Positions 44,503 to 52,886 of a stretch of DNA of 64,000 bases are shown here, piece after piece. Under the pieces are notes generated by a model, which was given only the letters and a program-made list of their open reading frames with translations, did no database searches and was not told the DNA's origin. The number at the start of each line of letters is the position of its first letter. The first letter of the stretch is position 1. This stretch comes from Solimonas marina (lineage in GTDB: Bacteria; Pseudomonadota; Gammaproteobacteria; Nevskiales; Nevskiaceae), in assembly GCF_012241385.1 (NCBI RefSeq), contig NZ_JAAVXB010000003.1:124001-188000 (forward strand), written 5' to 3'. A program made the position numbers and the translations under genes.

Positions 44503-44562
44503 TCGGCGCGCTCGCTATACGCACTCCATTTTCTATTTGATTCACGGCCGAGGATTTCCGCC

Positions 44563-45645
44563 ATGACCGCAGCAAAGCCCCACGCTCCGACGCACAACCC
44601 GCTCGCCACCGACGGTTTCGAGTTCGTCGAATTCACCGCGCCGACCGCCGAAGGTATTGCGCAGCTGCACGGCCTGTTCGAGATGATGGGCTTCAAGGCC
44701 ATCGCCAAGCATCGGCGCAAGGATGTGACCCTGTTCCGTCAGGGCCAGATCAACTTCCTCGTCAACGGCACGCCTTACACGCACTTCGAACAGTTCGCGC
44801 GTACGCACGGCCCGTCGGCCTGTGCGATGGGCTGGCGTGTCGCCGATGCGCCGGCGGCGCTGGCGCATGCGCTGGCCAATGGCGCGACGCCGTTCGATAC
44901 GCGTCCGGGCTACATGGAACTGAACCTGCCGGCGGTCTACGGCATCGGCAACAGCGTGCTCTATTTCATTGACCGCTACGGTTCGCAGCATTCGATTTAC
45001 GACGCGGATTTCCGCTACTTCGACGAGGCCGAGCGCGACGTGCCGGGCGTCGGTCTGACCGCCATCGACCATCTCACGCACAACGTTTCGCGCGGCCACA
45101 TGGACACCTGGTCCGGTTTCTACGAGCGCATCGCCAACTTCCGCGAGATTCGTTACTTCGATATCGAGGGCAAGCAGACCGGCCTGGTGTCGCGGGCGAT
45201 GACCTCGCCGTGCGGCAAGATCCGCATCCCGATCAACGAGTCGGCCGACGACAAATCGCAGATCGAGGAATTCATTCGCGAGTATCGCGGCGAGGGCATT
45301 CAGCACATTGCGCTGACCACCGACGATATCTATGCGACGGTGGCGGCGCTGCGCGATCGCGGCGTCAGCTTCATGGACACGCCGGACACCTATTACGCCC
45401 GCGTCGATGCGCGCGTGGCTAACCACGGCGAGCCGCTGGCACGCCTGCAGGAACTGAACATCCTCATCGACGGTGCGCCGGTCGAGGGCATTTTGCTGCA
45501 GATCTTCACCAGCACGGTGATCGGTCCGATCTTCTTCGAGATCATCCAGCGCAAGGGCAACGAAGGCTTCGGCGAGGGCAACTTCAAGGCCTTGTTCGAA
45601 AGCATCGAGGAAGACCAGATCCGTCGCGGCGTGCTCGCCGCCTGA
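44563..45645 (+). CDS. hppD: 4-Hydroxyphenylpyruvate dioxygenase
   Basis: 360 residues, full length. Fe(II) ligands H170 in AIDHLTHNVSRGH, H248 in EGIQHIALTTDDI and E326 in IGPIFFEIIQRKG. It turns 4-hydroxyphenylpyruvate into homogentisate. It follows phhA by 60 bp; together they feed the homogentisate pathway downstream. Confidence 0.96.
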   Translation: MTAAKPHAPTHNPLATDGFEFVEFTAPTAEGIAQLHGLFEMMGFKAIAKHRRKDVTLFRQGQINFLVNGTPYTHFEQFARTHGPSACAMGWRVADAPAALAHALANGATPFDTRPGYMELNLPAVYGIGNSVLYFIDRYGSQHSIYDADFRYFDEAERDVPGVGLTAIDHLTHNVSRGHMDTWSGFYERIANFREIRYFDIEGKQTGLVSRAMTSPCGKIRIPINESADDKSQIEEFIREYRGEGIQHIALTTDDIYATVAALRDRGVSFMDTPDTYYARVDARVANHGEPLARLQELNILIDGAPVEGILLQIFTSTVIGPIFFEIIQRKGNEGFGEGNFKALFESIEEDQIRRGVLAA

Positions 45646-45656
45646 GGGCATCGACC

Positions 45657-46790
45657 ATGCACAAGTGGATCTATCGTCCCATCGTCGAAGGCCAGGCCTC
45701 GCGGCAGGCGCATGCCGACCTGCCGGCCGGTCATGTCGAGCGCGAGCTCGGCAAGGAGGGCTTCTTCGGGCCGTCGACGCAGATGATCCACCCGCGGCCG
45801 CCGACCGGCTGGACGCAGTGGGAAGGCCCGCTGCGGCCGCGGGCTTTCGACCTGGCCAAACTCGGTGCCGCGGCGTCGCCGTGGGACGCGCACGACATCC
45901 TGCACAACGCCAATGTGCGTATGCGCTGGTGGATGTGCGAGCGTTCGATGACCGAGCTGGCGCGCAATGCCGACGGCGACGAGTTGCTGTTCGTGCACGC
46001 CGGCAGCGCGGCGCTGTACTGCGACTATGGCCATCTGGCGATCGAGGCCGGCGACTATGTGGTGCTGCCGCGCGGCACGATGTGGCGGCTCGACGTGAAG
46101 ACGCCGCTGGCGCTGCTGTTGATCGAAGCGACCAACGGCCATTACGCGCTGCCGGAAAAAGGCCTGGTCGGCGAGCAGGCGATCTTCGATCCGGCGATGC
46201 TCGACTACCCGCGCCTCGACGAAGCCTTTCGCACGCAGGCCAGCTTGCCCGGCGCGTGGCGCGTGGCGATCAAGCGGCGTCAGCAGTTGTCGACCGTCAC
46301 CTATCCCTACAACCCGCTCGACGCGATCGGCTGGCACGGCACGCTGATGCCGGTGCGCATCAACGTCCGCAACCTGCGCCCGCTGATGTCGCATCGCTAC
46401 CACCTGCCGCCGAGCGCGCATACCACCTTCGTCTCGCAGCGCTTTGTTGTCTGCACCTTCGTGCCGCGCCCATTCGAGACCGACCCCGGGGCGATCAAGG
46501 TGCCTTTCTTCCACAACAACGACGACTTCGACGAAGTGATCTTCTATCACGCCGGCGACTTCTTCTCGCGCGATCACATTCATCCGGGCATGGTCACGCT
46601 GCATCCCTGCGGCTTCACGCACGGCCCGCACCCGAAGGCGCTCGGCAAGATGCTGACACAGAGCAAGCCGGCGACCGACGAATACGCGGTGATGATCGAC
46701 GTACGTGACGCGCTCGACGTCGGCGATGCCGCCAGTGGCGTCGAGTGGCAGGACTACCACCGCTCCTGGCAGGGCGAGGCATCCACATGA
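45657..46790 (+). CDS. hmgA: Homogentisate 1,2-dioxygenase
   Basis: 377 residues, shorter than the 430-440 of Pseudomonas HmgA and of the shorter bacterial type. Metal-binding cupin region FHNNDDFDEVIFYHAGDFFSRDHIHPG with the conserved Glu and His, and LHPCGFTHGPHP. It opens homogentisate to maleylacetoacetate. It overlaps fahA by ATGA and is 11 bp after hppD, so the pathway genes form one operon. Confidence 0.92.
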   Translation: MHKWIYRPIVEGQASRQAHADLPAGHVERELGKEGFFGPSTQMIHPRPPTGWTQWEGPLRPRAFDLAKLGAAASPWDAHDILHNANVRMRWWMCERSMTELARNADGDELLFVHAGSAALYCDYGHLAIEAGDYVVLPRGTMWRLDVKTPLALLLIEATNGHYALPEKGLVGEQAIFDPAMLDYPRLDEAFRTQASLPGAWRVAIKRRQQLSTVTYPYNPLDAIGWHGTLMPVRINVRNLRPLMSHRYHLPPSAHTTFVSQRFVVCTFVPRPFETDPGAIKVPFFHNNDDFDEVIFYHAGDFFSRDHIHPGMVTLHPCGFTHGPHPKALGKMLTQSKPATDEYAVMIDVRDALDVGDAASGVEWQDYHRSWQGEAST

Positions 46791-47806
46791 AGCTGGCGAC
46801 GCTGAAGAACGGCAGCCGCGATGGCGCGCTGGTCATCGTCTCGCGCGATCTGACGCGCTGCGTGTCGGCGGCGCCGGTGGCGGCGACGCTGCAGGGCGCG
46901 CTCGACCGCTGGCATGAGGTCGCCGCCGGCCTGGCGCAGCGCAGCGACGCGCTGCATGCCGGCGCACTCGACGACGAGGCGCAGGCTTTCGATCCGCAGG
47001 CCTGTCATGCGCCGTTGCCGCGCGCCTATCAATGGGCGGACGGCTCCGCCTACGTCAATCACGTCGAGCTGGTGCGCCGCGCGCGCGGGGCCGAGATGCC
47101 GGCCAGTTTCTGGACCGATCCGCTGATGTATCAGGGCGGCAGCGACAGCTTTCTCGATCCGCACGGCGACATCGTCGCGGGCAGTGAGGCGCACGGCATC
47201 GACTTCGAGGCGGAGGTCGCCGTCGTCACCGACGACGTACCGATGGGCGTCACGGCGGACGCGGCGCGCACGCACATCCGCCTCGTGCTGCTGGTCAATG
47301 ATGTCTCGCTACGCGGGCTGATTCCCGGCGAGCTGGCCAAGGGTTTTGGCTTCTTCCAGTCCAAGCCGTCGTCGGCATTCGCGCCATGCGCGTTGACGCC
47401 GGACGAGTTCGGCGCCGCTTGGGACGGCGGCCGCCTGCATCGGCCGATGCTGTCCTTCGTCGACGGCCAGCCGTTCGGCAAGCCCGATGCCGGCGTCGAC
47501 ATGACCTTCGACTTCGGCCAGCTCGTCGCGCACGCGGCGAAGACGCGGCCGCTCGCAGCCGGCACGGTCGTCGGTTCCGGCACGGTGTCGAATCGCGACG
47601 CCGACGGCGGCCCTGGCCGACCGATCGCCGAGGGCGGCCTCGGTTACTCATGCCTGGCCGAGTTGCGCACCGTCGAGACCTTGCGTCACGGCGCACCGCA
47701 GACGCCGTTCCTGAAGTTCGGCAGCCGAGTGCGTATCGAGATGCAGGGCGAAGACGGTACATCGCTGTTCGGTGCGATCGAGCAGACGGTGCGCGCCGCG
47801 GGGTAG
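46787..47806 (+). CDS. fahA: Fumarylacetoacetate hydrolase
   Basis: 339 residues. FAH fold with the metal-binding stretch IDFEAEVAVVTDDV and LRGLIPGELAKGFGFFQSKPSSAFAP, which contain the active-site Glu/Asp/Lys set. It splits fumarylacetoacetate to fumarate and acetoacetate. Start overlaps the hmgA stop (ATGA 46787-46790). Confidence 0.94.
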   Translation: MKLATLKNGSRDGALVIVSRDLTRCVSAAPVAATLQGALDRWHEVAAGLAQRSDALHAGALDDEAQAFDPQACHAPLPRAYQWADGSAYVNHVELVRRARGAEMPASFWTDPLMYQGGSDSFLDPHGDIVAGSEAHGIDFEAEVAVVTDDVPMGVTADAARTHIRLVLLVNDVSLRGLIPGELAKGFGFFQSKPSSAFAPCALTPDEFGAAWDGGRLHRPMLSFVDGQPFGKPDAGVDMTFDFGQLVAHAAKTRPLAAGTVVGSGTVSNRDADGGPGRPIAEGGLGYSCLAELRTVETLRHGAPQTPFLKFGSRVRIEMQGEDGTSLFGAIEQTVRAAG

Positions 47807-47872
47807 TCGCGCGTTGGCGCGCCGACATGCTGACGGACTAGTCTGGATGCCCGCTGGAGATCGGAGTCTTTC

Positions 47873-48517
47873 ATGCTGAAGCTCTATTCGTACTGGCGCT
47901 CGTCGGCGAGTTATCGCGTTCGCATCGCGCTGAATCTCAAGCAGCTGCCTTACGAGATCGTGCCGATCCATCTGGTTCGCGATGGTGGCGAACAGCATGG
48001 CACCGCGTACCGCGCCCTGAATCCGCAACAACGCGTGCCGCTGCTGGTCGACGGTGACTTCCATCTGCAGCAGTCGCTGGCGATCATCGACTATCTCGAC
48101 GCGCGGCTTCCGCAGCCGCGCCTGATTCCGCTCGACCCGCAGCGGCGGGCGCGCGTGCTGGCGTTCGCCATGGCGGTGATCGCCGACATCCAGCCGTTGC
48201 AGAACACTGGCACCTTGCGCTATCTGCAGGACGAACTCGGGCTTTCCGATACGGCACGCGGCGATTGGCTGCGGCATTTCATCGGCACCACCTTGCGCGC
48301 GCTCGAGGTCGAGCGCGCCGACGCGCCGGACACGCCGTTCGTGTTCGGCGACGAGCCGACGTTGGCGGACTGCGTGCTGGTGCCGCAGCTCTACGCCGCG
48401 CTGCGCTTCGGTTGCGACGCCGAGCAATTTCCGCGGCTTGCACGCATCGCCGCGCACTGCGAATCGCTGCCGGCGTTCGCGCTCGCGCATCCCTCACGGC
48501 AGCCGGACGCCGAATAG
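47873..48517 (+). CDS. maiA: Maleylacetoacetate isomerase (zeta-class GST)
   Basis: 214 residues. N-terminal thioredoxin-like GST domain with the zeta motif SYWRSSASYRVRIALNLK and QQRVPLLVDGD; C-terminal helical domain. It isomerises maleylacetoacetate to fumarylacetoacetate with glutathione. In pathway order it acts before fahA. 66 bp after fahA, so probably the last gene of the operon. Confidence 0.95.
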   Translation: MLKLYSYWRSSASYRVRIALNLKQLPYEIVPIHLVRDGGEQHGTAYRALNPQQRVPLLVDGDFHLQQSLAIIDYLDARLPQPRLIPLDPQRRARVLAFAMAVIADIQPLQNTGTLRYLQDELGLSDTARGDWLRHFIGTTLRALEVERADAPDTPFVFGDEPTLADCVLVPQLYAALRFGCDAEQFPRLARIAAHCESLPAFALAHPSRQPDAE

Positions 48518-48524
48518 CGTCGCG

Positions 48525-49058
48525 TCATTCCGGCGGTGGTGGTGGGCGCGCGCCGCGCAGCTGCTTCAAGGCCTCGGAGTGCGCGAGGCGCATCTCGCGG
48601 CGCAACTGCGCTTCCTCGTAGCGATAGCGTTCGCGCTCGGTCTCCGGCTCGATCGGCGGCACCGCGCGCGGCTTGCCGTCGCCATCGACCGCGACGAAGG
48701 TCATGTACGCCGACAGGATGTGACGCCGGTTGCCGCCGTCCTGAGTCTGCGCGTCGACCTTGACGCCGATCTCCATCGACGTGTGCCAGGCGCGATTGAC
48801 CGAGGCATTGAAGATCAGCACGTCGCCGCGACGCGCCGGGGCGATGAAGTGCACGGCGTCGACGCTGGCGGTGACGCAGACGCCGGCGGCATGGCGATCG
48901 GCGACGACGGCGGCGTAACGATCCATCAGGCCCATGATCAGGCCGCCGAACACGGTGTCGTTGGCGTTCAGGTCATTCGGAAAGACCATGTAGACCTGTT
49001 CGCGGATCGCCGCATACGACACCGGCCGTGCCGGCAGTGCTTCGGGTTTTTCCGACAT
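48525..49058 (-). CDS. Acyl-CoA thioesterase (hotdog fold, YciA/ACOT-like)
   Basis: 177 residues. Hotdog domain with PNDLNANDTVFGGLIMGLMDRYAAVVA (central helix with the catalytic Asp/Asn region) and a C-terminal helical tail. It hydrolyses acyl-CoA thioesters in the cytoplasm. It is convergent with maiA (stop 8 bp away) and is followed upstream on the same strand by the AhpD-like gene with 4 bp between stop and start. Confidence 0.88.
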   Translation of the reverse strand: MSEKPEALPARPVSYAAIREQVYMVFPNDLNANDTVFGGLIMGLMDRYAAVVADRHAAGVCVTASVDAVHFIAPARRGDVLIFNASVNRAWHTSMEIGVKVDAQTQDGGNRRHILSAYMTFVAVDGDGKPRAVPPIEPETERERYRYEEAQLRREMRLAHSEALKQLRGARPPPPPE

Positions 49059-49062
49059 CCGT

Positions 49063-49410
49063 TCAGGCCGTCTGCGGCGTATCGTCGCCGAACAGCTTCA
49101 TGGCCATCGCGCCATGTGTAGCGGCGGCGCCGGCACGCAGAGCCGCGGCGATGAACGAGGTCTCGGCCAGTTCCGCGGCGCTGGCGCCGGCGCGCTTGGC
49201 CGCCCGCACGTGCGCTTCGATGCAGTACGGGCACTGCGTCGTCAACGCTACGGCGATCGCCATCAGCTCACGGTATTTGTGCGGGATGGCGCCGTCCTCG
49301 CGGCCGACGATCTTGTCGAGATTGAGCCAGGCTTCGAACTCGGTTGGCGCCAACTCGTGCATGCGCTTGAGCTGCAGCAGGTCGGCGGGGTCGTGATAGT
49401 GCTGGGTCAT
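49063..49410 (-). CDS. Carboxymuconolactone decarboxylase/AhpD-like protein
   Basis: 115 residues. CMD domain with TQCPYCIEAHVRAAKRAGAS, where the CPYC pair and following His are the redox/proton-relay set of AhpD-type proteins. Probably a thiol peroxidase-type alkylhydroperoxidase rather than a lactone decarboxylase. Overlaps the acyltransferase gene by ATGA (49407-49410), so both are one message. Confidence 0.88.
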   Translation of the reverse strand: MTQHYHDPADLLQLKRMHELAPTEFEAWLNLDKIVGREDGAIPHKYRELMAIAVALTTQCPYCIEAHVRAAKRAGASAAELAETSFIAAALRAGAAATHGAMAMKLFGDDTPQTA

Positions 49411-50888
49411 GACGGCTTCCTGGTGGTGGTCTTTTTGCGGGTCTTGCTGGCCGTTGTCTTGCGCGGCTTGCGCGCCGTGGTTGGCGCGGCAGCGGGCGTT
49501 GGCGGTATCGCGTTGCTCGATGCTGGCTCGGACGGCGGTTCGAGTTCGGCGAGTCCGGCCTCGAACCAGTCGAGCAGGCGCTGAATGCGCGGCAGCGCCT
49601 GAGGGCAGCCGATGACGCCGAATTCGAGCTTGTCGACGTAGCTGGTCAGCGTGATGTTCAGTGCCAGGCCATGCGTGATGATCGAGACCGGATACATGCC
49701 GTCGAGTCGCGCGCCGTTCCAGTACAGCGGCTTCTTCGGGCCCGGTACGTTGGAGATGATGACGTTGAACGACTGCCGGCTCGGCGCAATGCCGGTGGCG
49801 ATGTTGAGGCCGGCCGGCGCCATCACCGTCGCGACGTAGCTGAGCACGCCCTGGCGACCGATGCGCGCGTAGCGCTCGCGTGCGTCGCGGATCGAGCCGC
49901 GGATCGTCGCCAGACGCGCCTTCGGATCGGCCAGATGGGTGCCGAGATTGGCGAGGATCAGGGCGATCTGATTGCCCTCGTCGGAATCGTCACGGCGCAG
50001 CGACAGCGGCACCATCGCCACCAGCGGTTCGGCCGGCAGCGCGTCGATGTCAAGCAGATAGTGGCGCAGCGCCGAGGCACAGATCGCCAGCACGATGTCG
50101 TTGACGGTGGCGCCATGGGCCTTGGCGATACGGCGGATGCGCGGCAGGTCGTAAGACTGCGCGGCGAAGCGGCGCGCGGCGGTGATGCGCTGATTGAGCG
50201 GGCTGCGCGGCGCCTGGAACGCCGAAACGTGGTTGGGCTCGTGACGTCCCTCGCGTGCCGTGCGATAGAGTTCACGCGCCACCGCCGGCAGCGTCGCGGC
50301 CTGGGTGCGCAAATCCGTCATCAGGTGCGCGAGTCCGGACATCGCGCCCTGGGGTTTGGCCGCGTTGGCCGACGGCGAACGCGGCATCATCCACGGCGCC
50401 GGTACCTCGGTTTGCGCATCGTCGCTGAGCGCCTTGCGCAGCATGCGCATCGCGCCGACGCCGTCGACGACGGCGTGATGAATCTTTGCGTAGAGCGCGA
50501 AGCGCCCGTCCTCCAGGCCGCCGATCAGGTGTAGCGACCACAACGGTCGGTCGCGTTCCAGCGGCAGTGCATGCAGGCTCGAGACCAGGGCCAGCAACTC
50601 GCGGATGCGGCCCGGTGCCGGTAGCGTGTGGTGAAAGAAATGAGCGTTGATGTCGAAGTCGTCGGCTTCGGTCCAGAACCAGCTGCCGAACTTGCGGACC
50701 AGGCGCTGGTTGAACGGCGGCTTCGGCTCGATCGAGGCATGTAGCCGTTTGATCTGTTTGGTGAGCCAGTCGCGTCGCGCGCCCGGCGGCGGCGTCAGCA
50801 GTTCGAGTCCGCCGACGTGCATGGGCTGGCCGCGGCGTTCGAGCAGCAGGAACATCTGATCGACGGGGCCTAGCGGTTTGAGCGGCAT
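49407..50888 (-). CDS. WS/DGAT bifunctional wax ester synthase/diacylglycerol acyltransferase
   Basis: 493 residues. Active-site HHxxxDG at 137-143 (HHAVVDG) and the family motif ISNVPGPKKPLYWNGARLDGMYPVSI. It forms wax esters or triacylglycerols from acyl-CoA and alcohol or diacylglycerol. The last 30 residues are Lys/Arg/Thr/Pro-rich (RKPRKTTASKTRKKTTTRKPS), not part of the usual enzyme. ATG 50888 after GGAGG. Upstream operon partner of the AhpD-like and thioesterase genes; a 7-bp inverted repeat lies 34 bp upstream. Confidence 0.88.
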   Translation of the reverse strand: MPLKPLGPVDQMFLLLERRGQPMHVGGLELLTPPPGARRDWLTKQIKRLHASIEPKPPFNQRLVRKFGSWFWTEADDFDINAHFFHHTLPAPGRIRELLALVSSLHALPLERDRPLWSLHLIGGLEDGRFALYAKIHHAVVDGVGAMRMLRKALSDDAQTEVPAPWMMPRSPSANAAKPQGAMSGLAHLMTDLRTQAATLPAVARELYRTAREGRHEPNHVSAFQAPRSPLNQRITAARRFAAQSYDLPRIRRIAKAHGATVNDIVLAICASALRHYLLDIDALPAEPLVAMVPLSLRRDDSDEGNQIALILANLGTHLADPKARLATIRGSIRDARERYARIGRQGVLSYVATVMAPAGLNIATGIAPSRQSFNVIISNVPGPKKPLYWNGARLDGMYPVSIITHGLALNITLTSYVDKLEFGVIGCPQALPRIQRLLDWFEAGLAELEPPSEPASSNAIPPTPAAAPTTARKPRKTTASKTRKKTTTRKPS

Positions 50889-51238
50889 TGGCGCCTCCGG
50901 GGGAGAGGGCGGTTGTTGTTGTGCACGCACTGTAAGCGTGCAGGCCGGCTCAGGGCAAAGGCGTGCTCGCCGTGTGGCCATTTGCCCGGCGGCGAGGCTT
51001 TGCGTCCGTCGAAATGCAGGTACGGTCTGCTCCGGGCGGAATGCCGGCTCGCGCGATCTGCCAAGGCGTGGCGTTCATCTAGCGTTGCGGAACCGGCTCT
51101 CATGATCGCAGCCTTGCGCTCATGCGCCCGCCTCGACGGGCCGTGGTGGCGGCCGATGAAACCCGCGCACGCCGGCGTGGTCTATGGCGCCGAACCGCGC
51201 CACGATCGAGGCGCAAGTCGCAAGAAAACCGGAACCGA
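50889..51238. other. 350-bp gap between the acyltransferase and beta-helix genes
   Basis: Between divergent genes. It contains a 7-bp inverted repeat (50922-50942) and GC-rich sequence. I see no further gene; a longer start for the beta-helix protein at 51122 would cover part of it but would disrupt the signal peptide. Confidence 0.7.
50922..50942. promoter_or_regulatory. Inverted repeat upstream of the WS/DGAT operon
   Basis: TGCACGC-ACTGTAA-GCGTGCA, perfect 7-bp arms, 7-bp centre, about 35 bp before the acyltransferase start. TetR- or FadR-like operators have this form; the cognate regulator is not adjacent. Confidence 0.5.
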
Positions 51239-52267
51239 ATGGACGTGAGCAAGATCTTTCGCGCCGTGCCGCCGTGTCTGTTGGCCTTGATGCTGTGGGG
51301 GGCGATGCCCACGGCGTGGGCTGCCTGCACGGTGCGGGTGAAGCCTGGCGCCGACCTCCAAAAGGCGATCGACGCATTGCCGGCGAACGGCAAGCCAGCG
51401 ACCTTGTGCCTGGCCGCCGGTCAGTATCCGTTGCAGGGCCTGCTGTCGATCGACCGCAGCCGGTTGACGGTGCGTGGCGCCGGCGCCGACACCGTGCTGC
51501 AGATGCAGGCCGGGGTGATGCAGCCGATGCTGGTCATCGGCGATGCGCGCAACGAAATTCCGGATCACGTGACCAGTGACGTGACGGTCGAGAACATGAG
51601 CCTGATCGGCACCGCCGGCGACCACGAATTCATGCCGGAGCGGCCGTGGCTGTCGAACAGCAATATCGTCGTGCGTCGTGGCGAGCAGATCACGCTGCGC
51701 GGGCTGACGGTGAAGACCTGCCGCAGTGCCTGCGTGCTGACCGAGCGCGACACCCACGACGCCACGATTTCCGGCAATCACATTAGCGGCGCGGTCTGGG
51801 ACGGTGTGTCGTTCAATCGCAGCTCACAGATCCACCTGCTCGACAACGACATCAGCGGCAATACCGCGGCCGGCATCACCACCGAGCATCTGACCGGCAG
51901 CGAGATTCGCCGCAATACGATCCACGACAACGGCTCGCATGGCATCTATCTGTCGGATTCGCTCGACAACCAGTTCACCGACAACACCATCAGCGGCAAC
52001 CGCCAAGCCGCGGTGTTTCTGACCTGTTCGATCCGCGATCACGACCCGCAGCATGTGTTGTGCTGGGACAACAGCATGAGCCAGGGCAATCTGTTCGAGC
52101 ACAACCACCTGCAGCACAACCAGTTCGGCTACTCGGCCGGCGCCGACAGCGCCGCCAACTGCGCGCAGCCCGGCTGGCGACCGAACATCTGGCGCGACAA
52201 CGACAGCGACGCGCCGAATCACGATCCGGACCCGCAACGCTTCGGCACCTGCACGCGCCCGCAGTAA
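51239..52267 (+). CDS. Secreted right-handed parallel beta-helix protein
   Basis: 342 residues. Signal peptide (about 1-29, ending AWAAC), then PbH1-type repeats rich in Asn/Gly such as ISGNHISGAVWDGVSFN, LLDNDISGNTAAGITTEHL, IRRNTIHDNGSHGIYLSDS and FTDNTISGNRQAAVFL. This is the NosD/alginate-epimerase-like fold. No lyase or epimerase active-site signature can be picked out, so the target, perhaps a polysaccharide, is unknown. Cysteine-rich C-terminal half (C318, C336 region) may be disulfide-bonded. ATG 51239 gives the signal peptide. Confidence 0.82.
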   Translation: MDVSKIFRAVPPCLLALMLWGAMPTAWAACTVRVKPGADLQKAIDALPANGKPATLCLAAGQYPLQGLLSIDRSRLTVRGAGADTVLQMQAGVMQPMLVIGDARNEIPDHVTSDVTVENMSLIGTAGDHEFMPERPWLSNSNIVVRRGEQITLRGLTVKTCRSACVLTERDTHDATISGNHISGAVWDGVSFNRSSQIHLLDNDISGNTAAGITTEHLTGSEIRRNTIHDNGSHGIYLSDSLDNQFTDNTISGNRQAAVFLTCSIRDHDPQHVLCWDNSMSQGNLFEHNHLQHNQFGYSAGADSAANCAQPGWRPNIWRDNDSDAPNHDPDPQRFGTCTRPQ

Positions 52268-52279
52268 CGTCGCCGCGGC

Positions 52280-52693
52280 TTATTCGGCTGGAGTTCGGCG
52301 CAAGGCTTTGACGCGACCGCGCCGGGTCTTGTCGTCGGCGCGACGCGCCTTGGCGGCGCGGCTGGGGCGGGTGGCCTTGCGCGCGCGCGGCACCACGGTG
52401 GCGGCGGCAATCATCGTCCGCAGCCGTTCATAGGCATCGTCGCGATTGCGGTCCTGGCTGCGGAACTGCTGAGCCTTGATGACGATCACCCCGTCGGCAC
52501 TGATGCGCTGGTCGCGGCGCGCCAGCAGACGCTCCTTGATGGACTCCGGCAACGAGGACGCAGCGACGTCGAAGCGCAGCTGCACGGCGGTCGAGGTCTT
52601 GTTGACGTGCTGACCGCCGGCGCCCTGCGAGCGCACCGCGGTCAGCTCGATCTCGTCGAGCGGCAGGGCGAGGGTGGGTGAGATGGTCAGCAT
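52280..52693 (-). CDS. arfB: Alternative ribosome-rescue factor ArfB (YaeJ)
   Basis: 137 residues. Release-factor-like domain with the GGQ motif in SQGAGGQHVNKTSTAVQLRFDV, then a basic C-terminal tail (PRARKATRPSRAAKARRADDKTRRGRVKALRR) that enters the mRNA tunnel of stalled ribosomes. It hydrolyses peptidyl-tRNA on ribosomes lacking a stop codon. Convergent with the beta-helix gene. Confidence 0.94.
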   Translation of the reverse strand: MLTISPTLALPLDEIELTAVRSQGAGGQHVNKTSTAVQLRFDVAASSLPESIKERLLARRDQRISADGVIVIKAQQFRSQDRNRDDAYERLRTMIAAATVVPRARKATRPSRAAKARRADDKTRRGRVKALRRTPAE

Positions 52694-52886
52694 GGCGAGG
52701 GGGCGTCGTCGGCCGGCATGATGACGCAGATTGTTACCTCACGCGACGTCCGCCCCGACTTTCGGACAGTGGCCTGCGGCGTTGCGGCCGCTGCATTCTG
52801 GCATCGGATTTGCCGGAATATCCACGAAGCCGACCGACGTCGAGACGCAGGATGCGACGATACGCCATGACTCAGGAGATGTTCGC

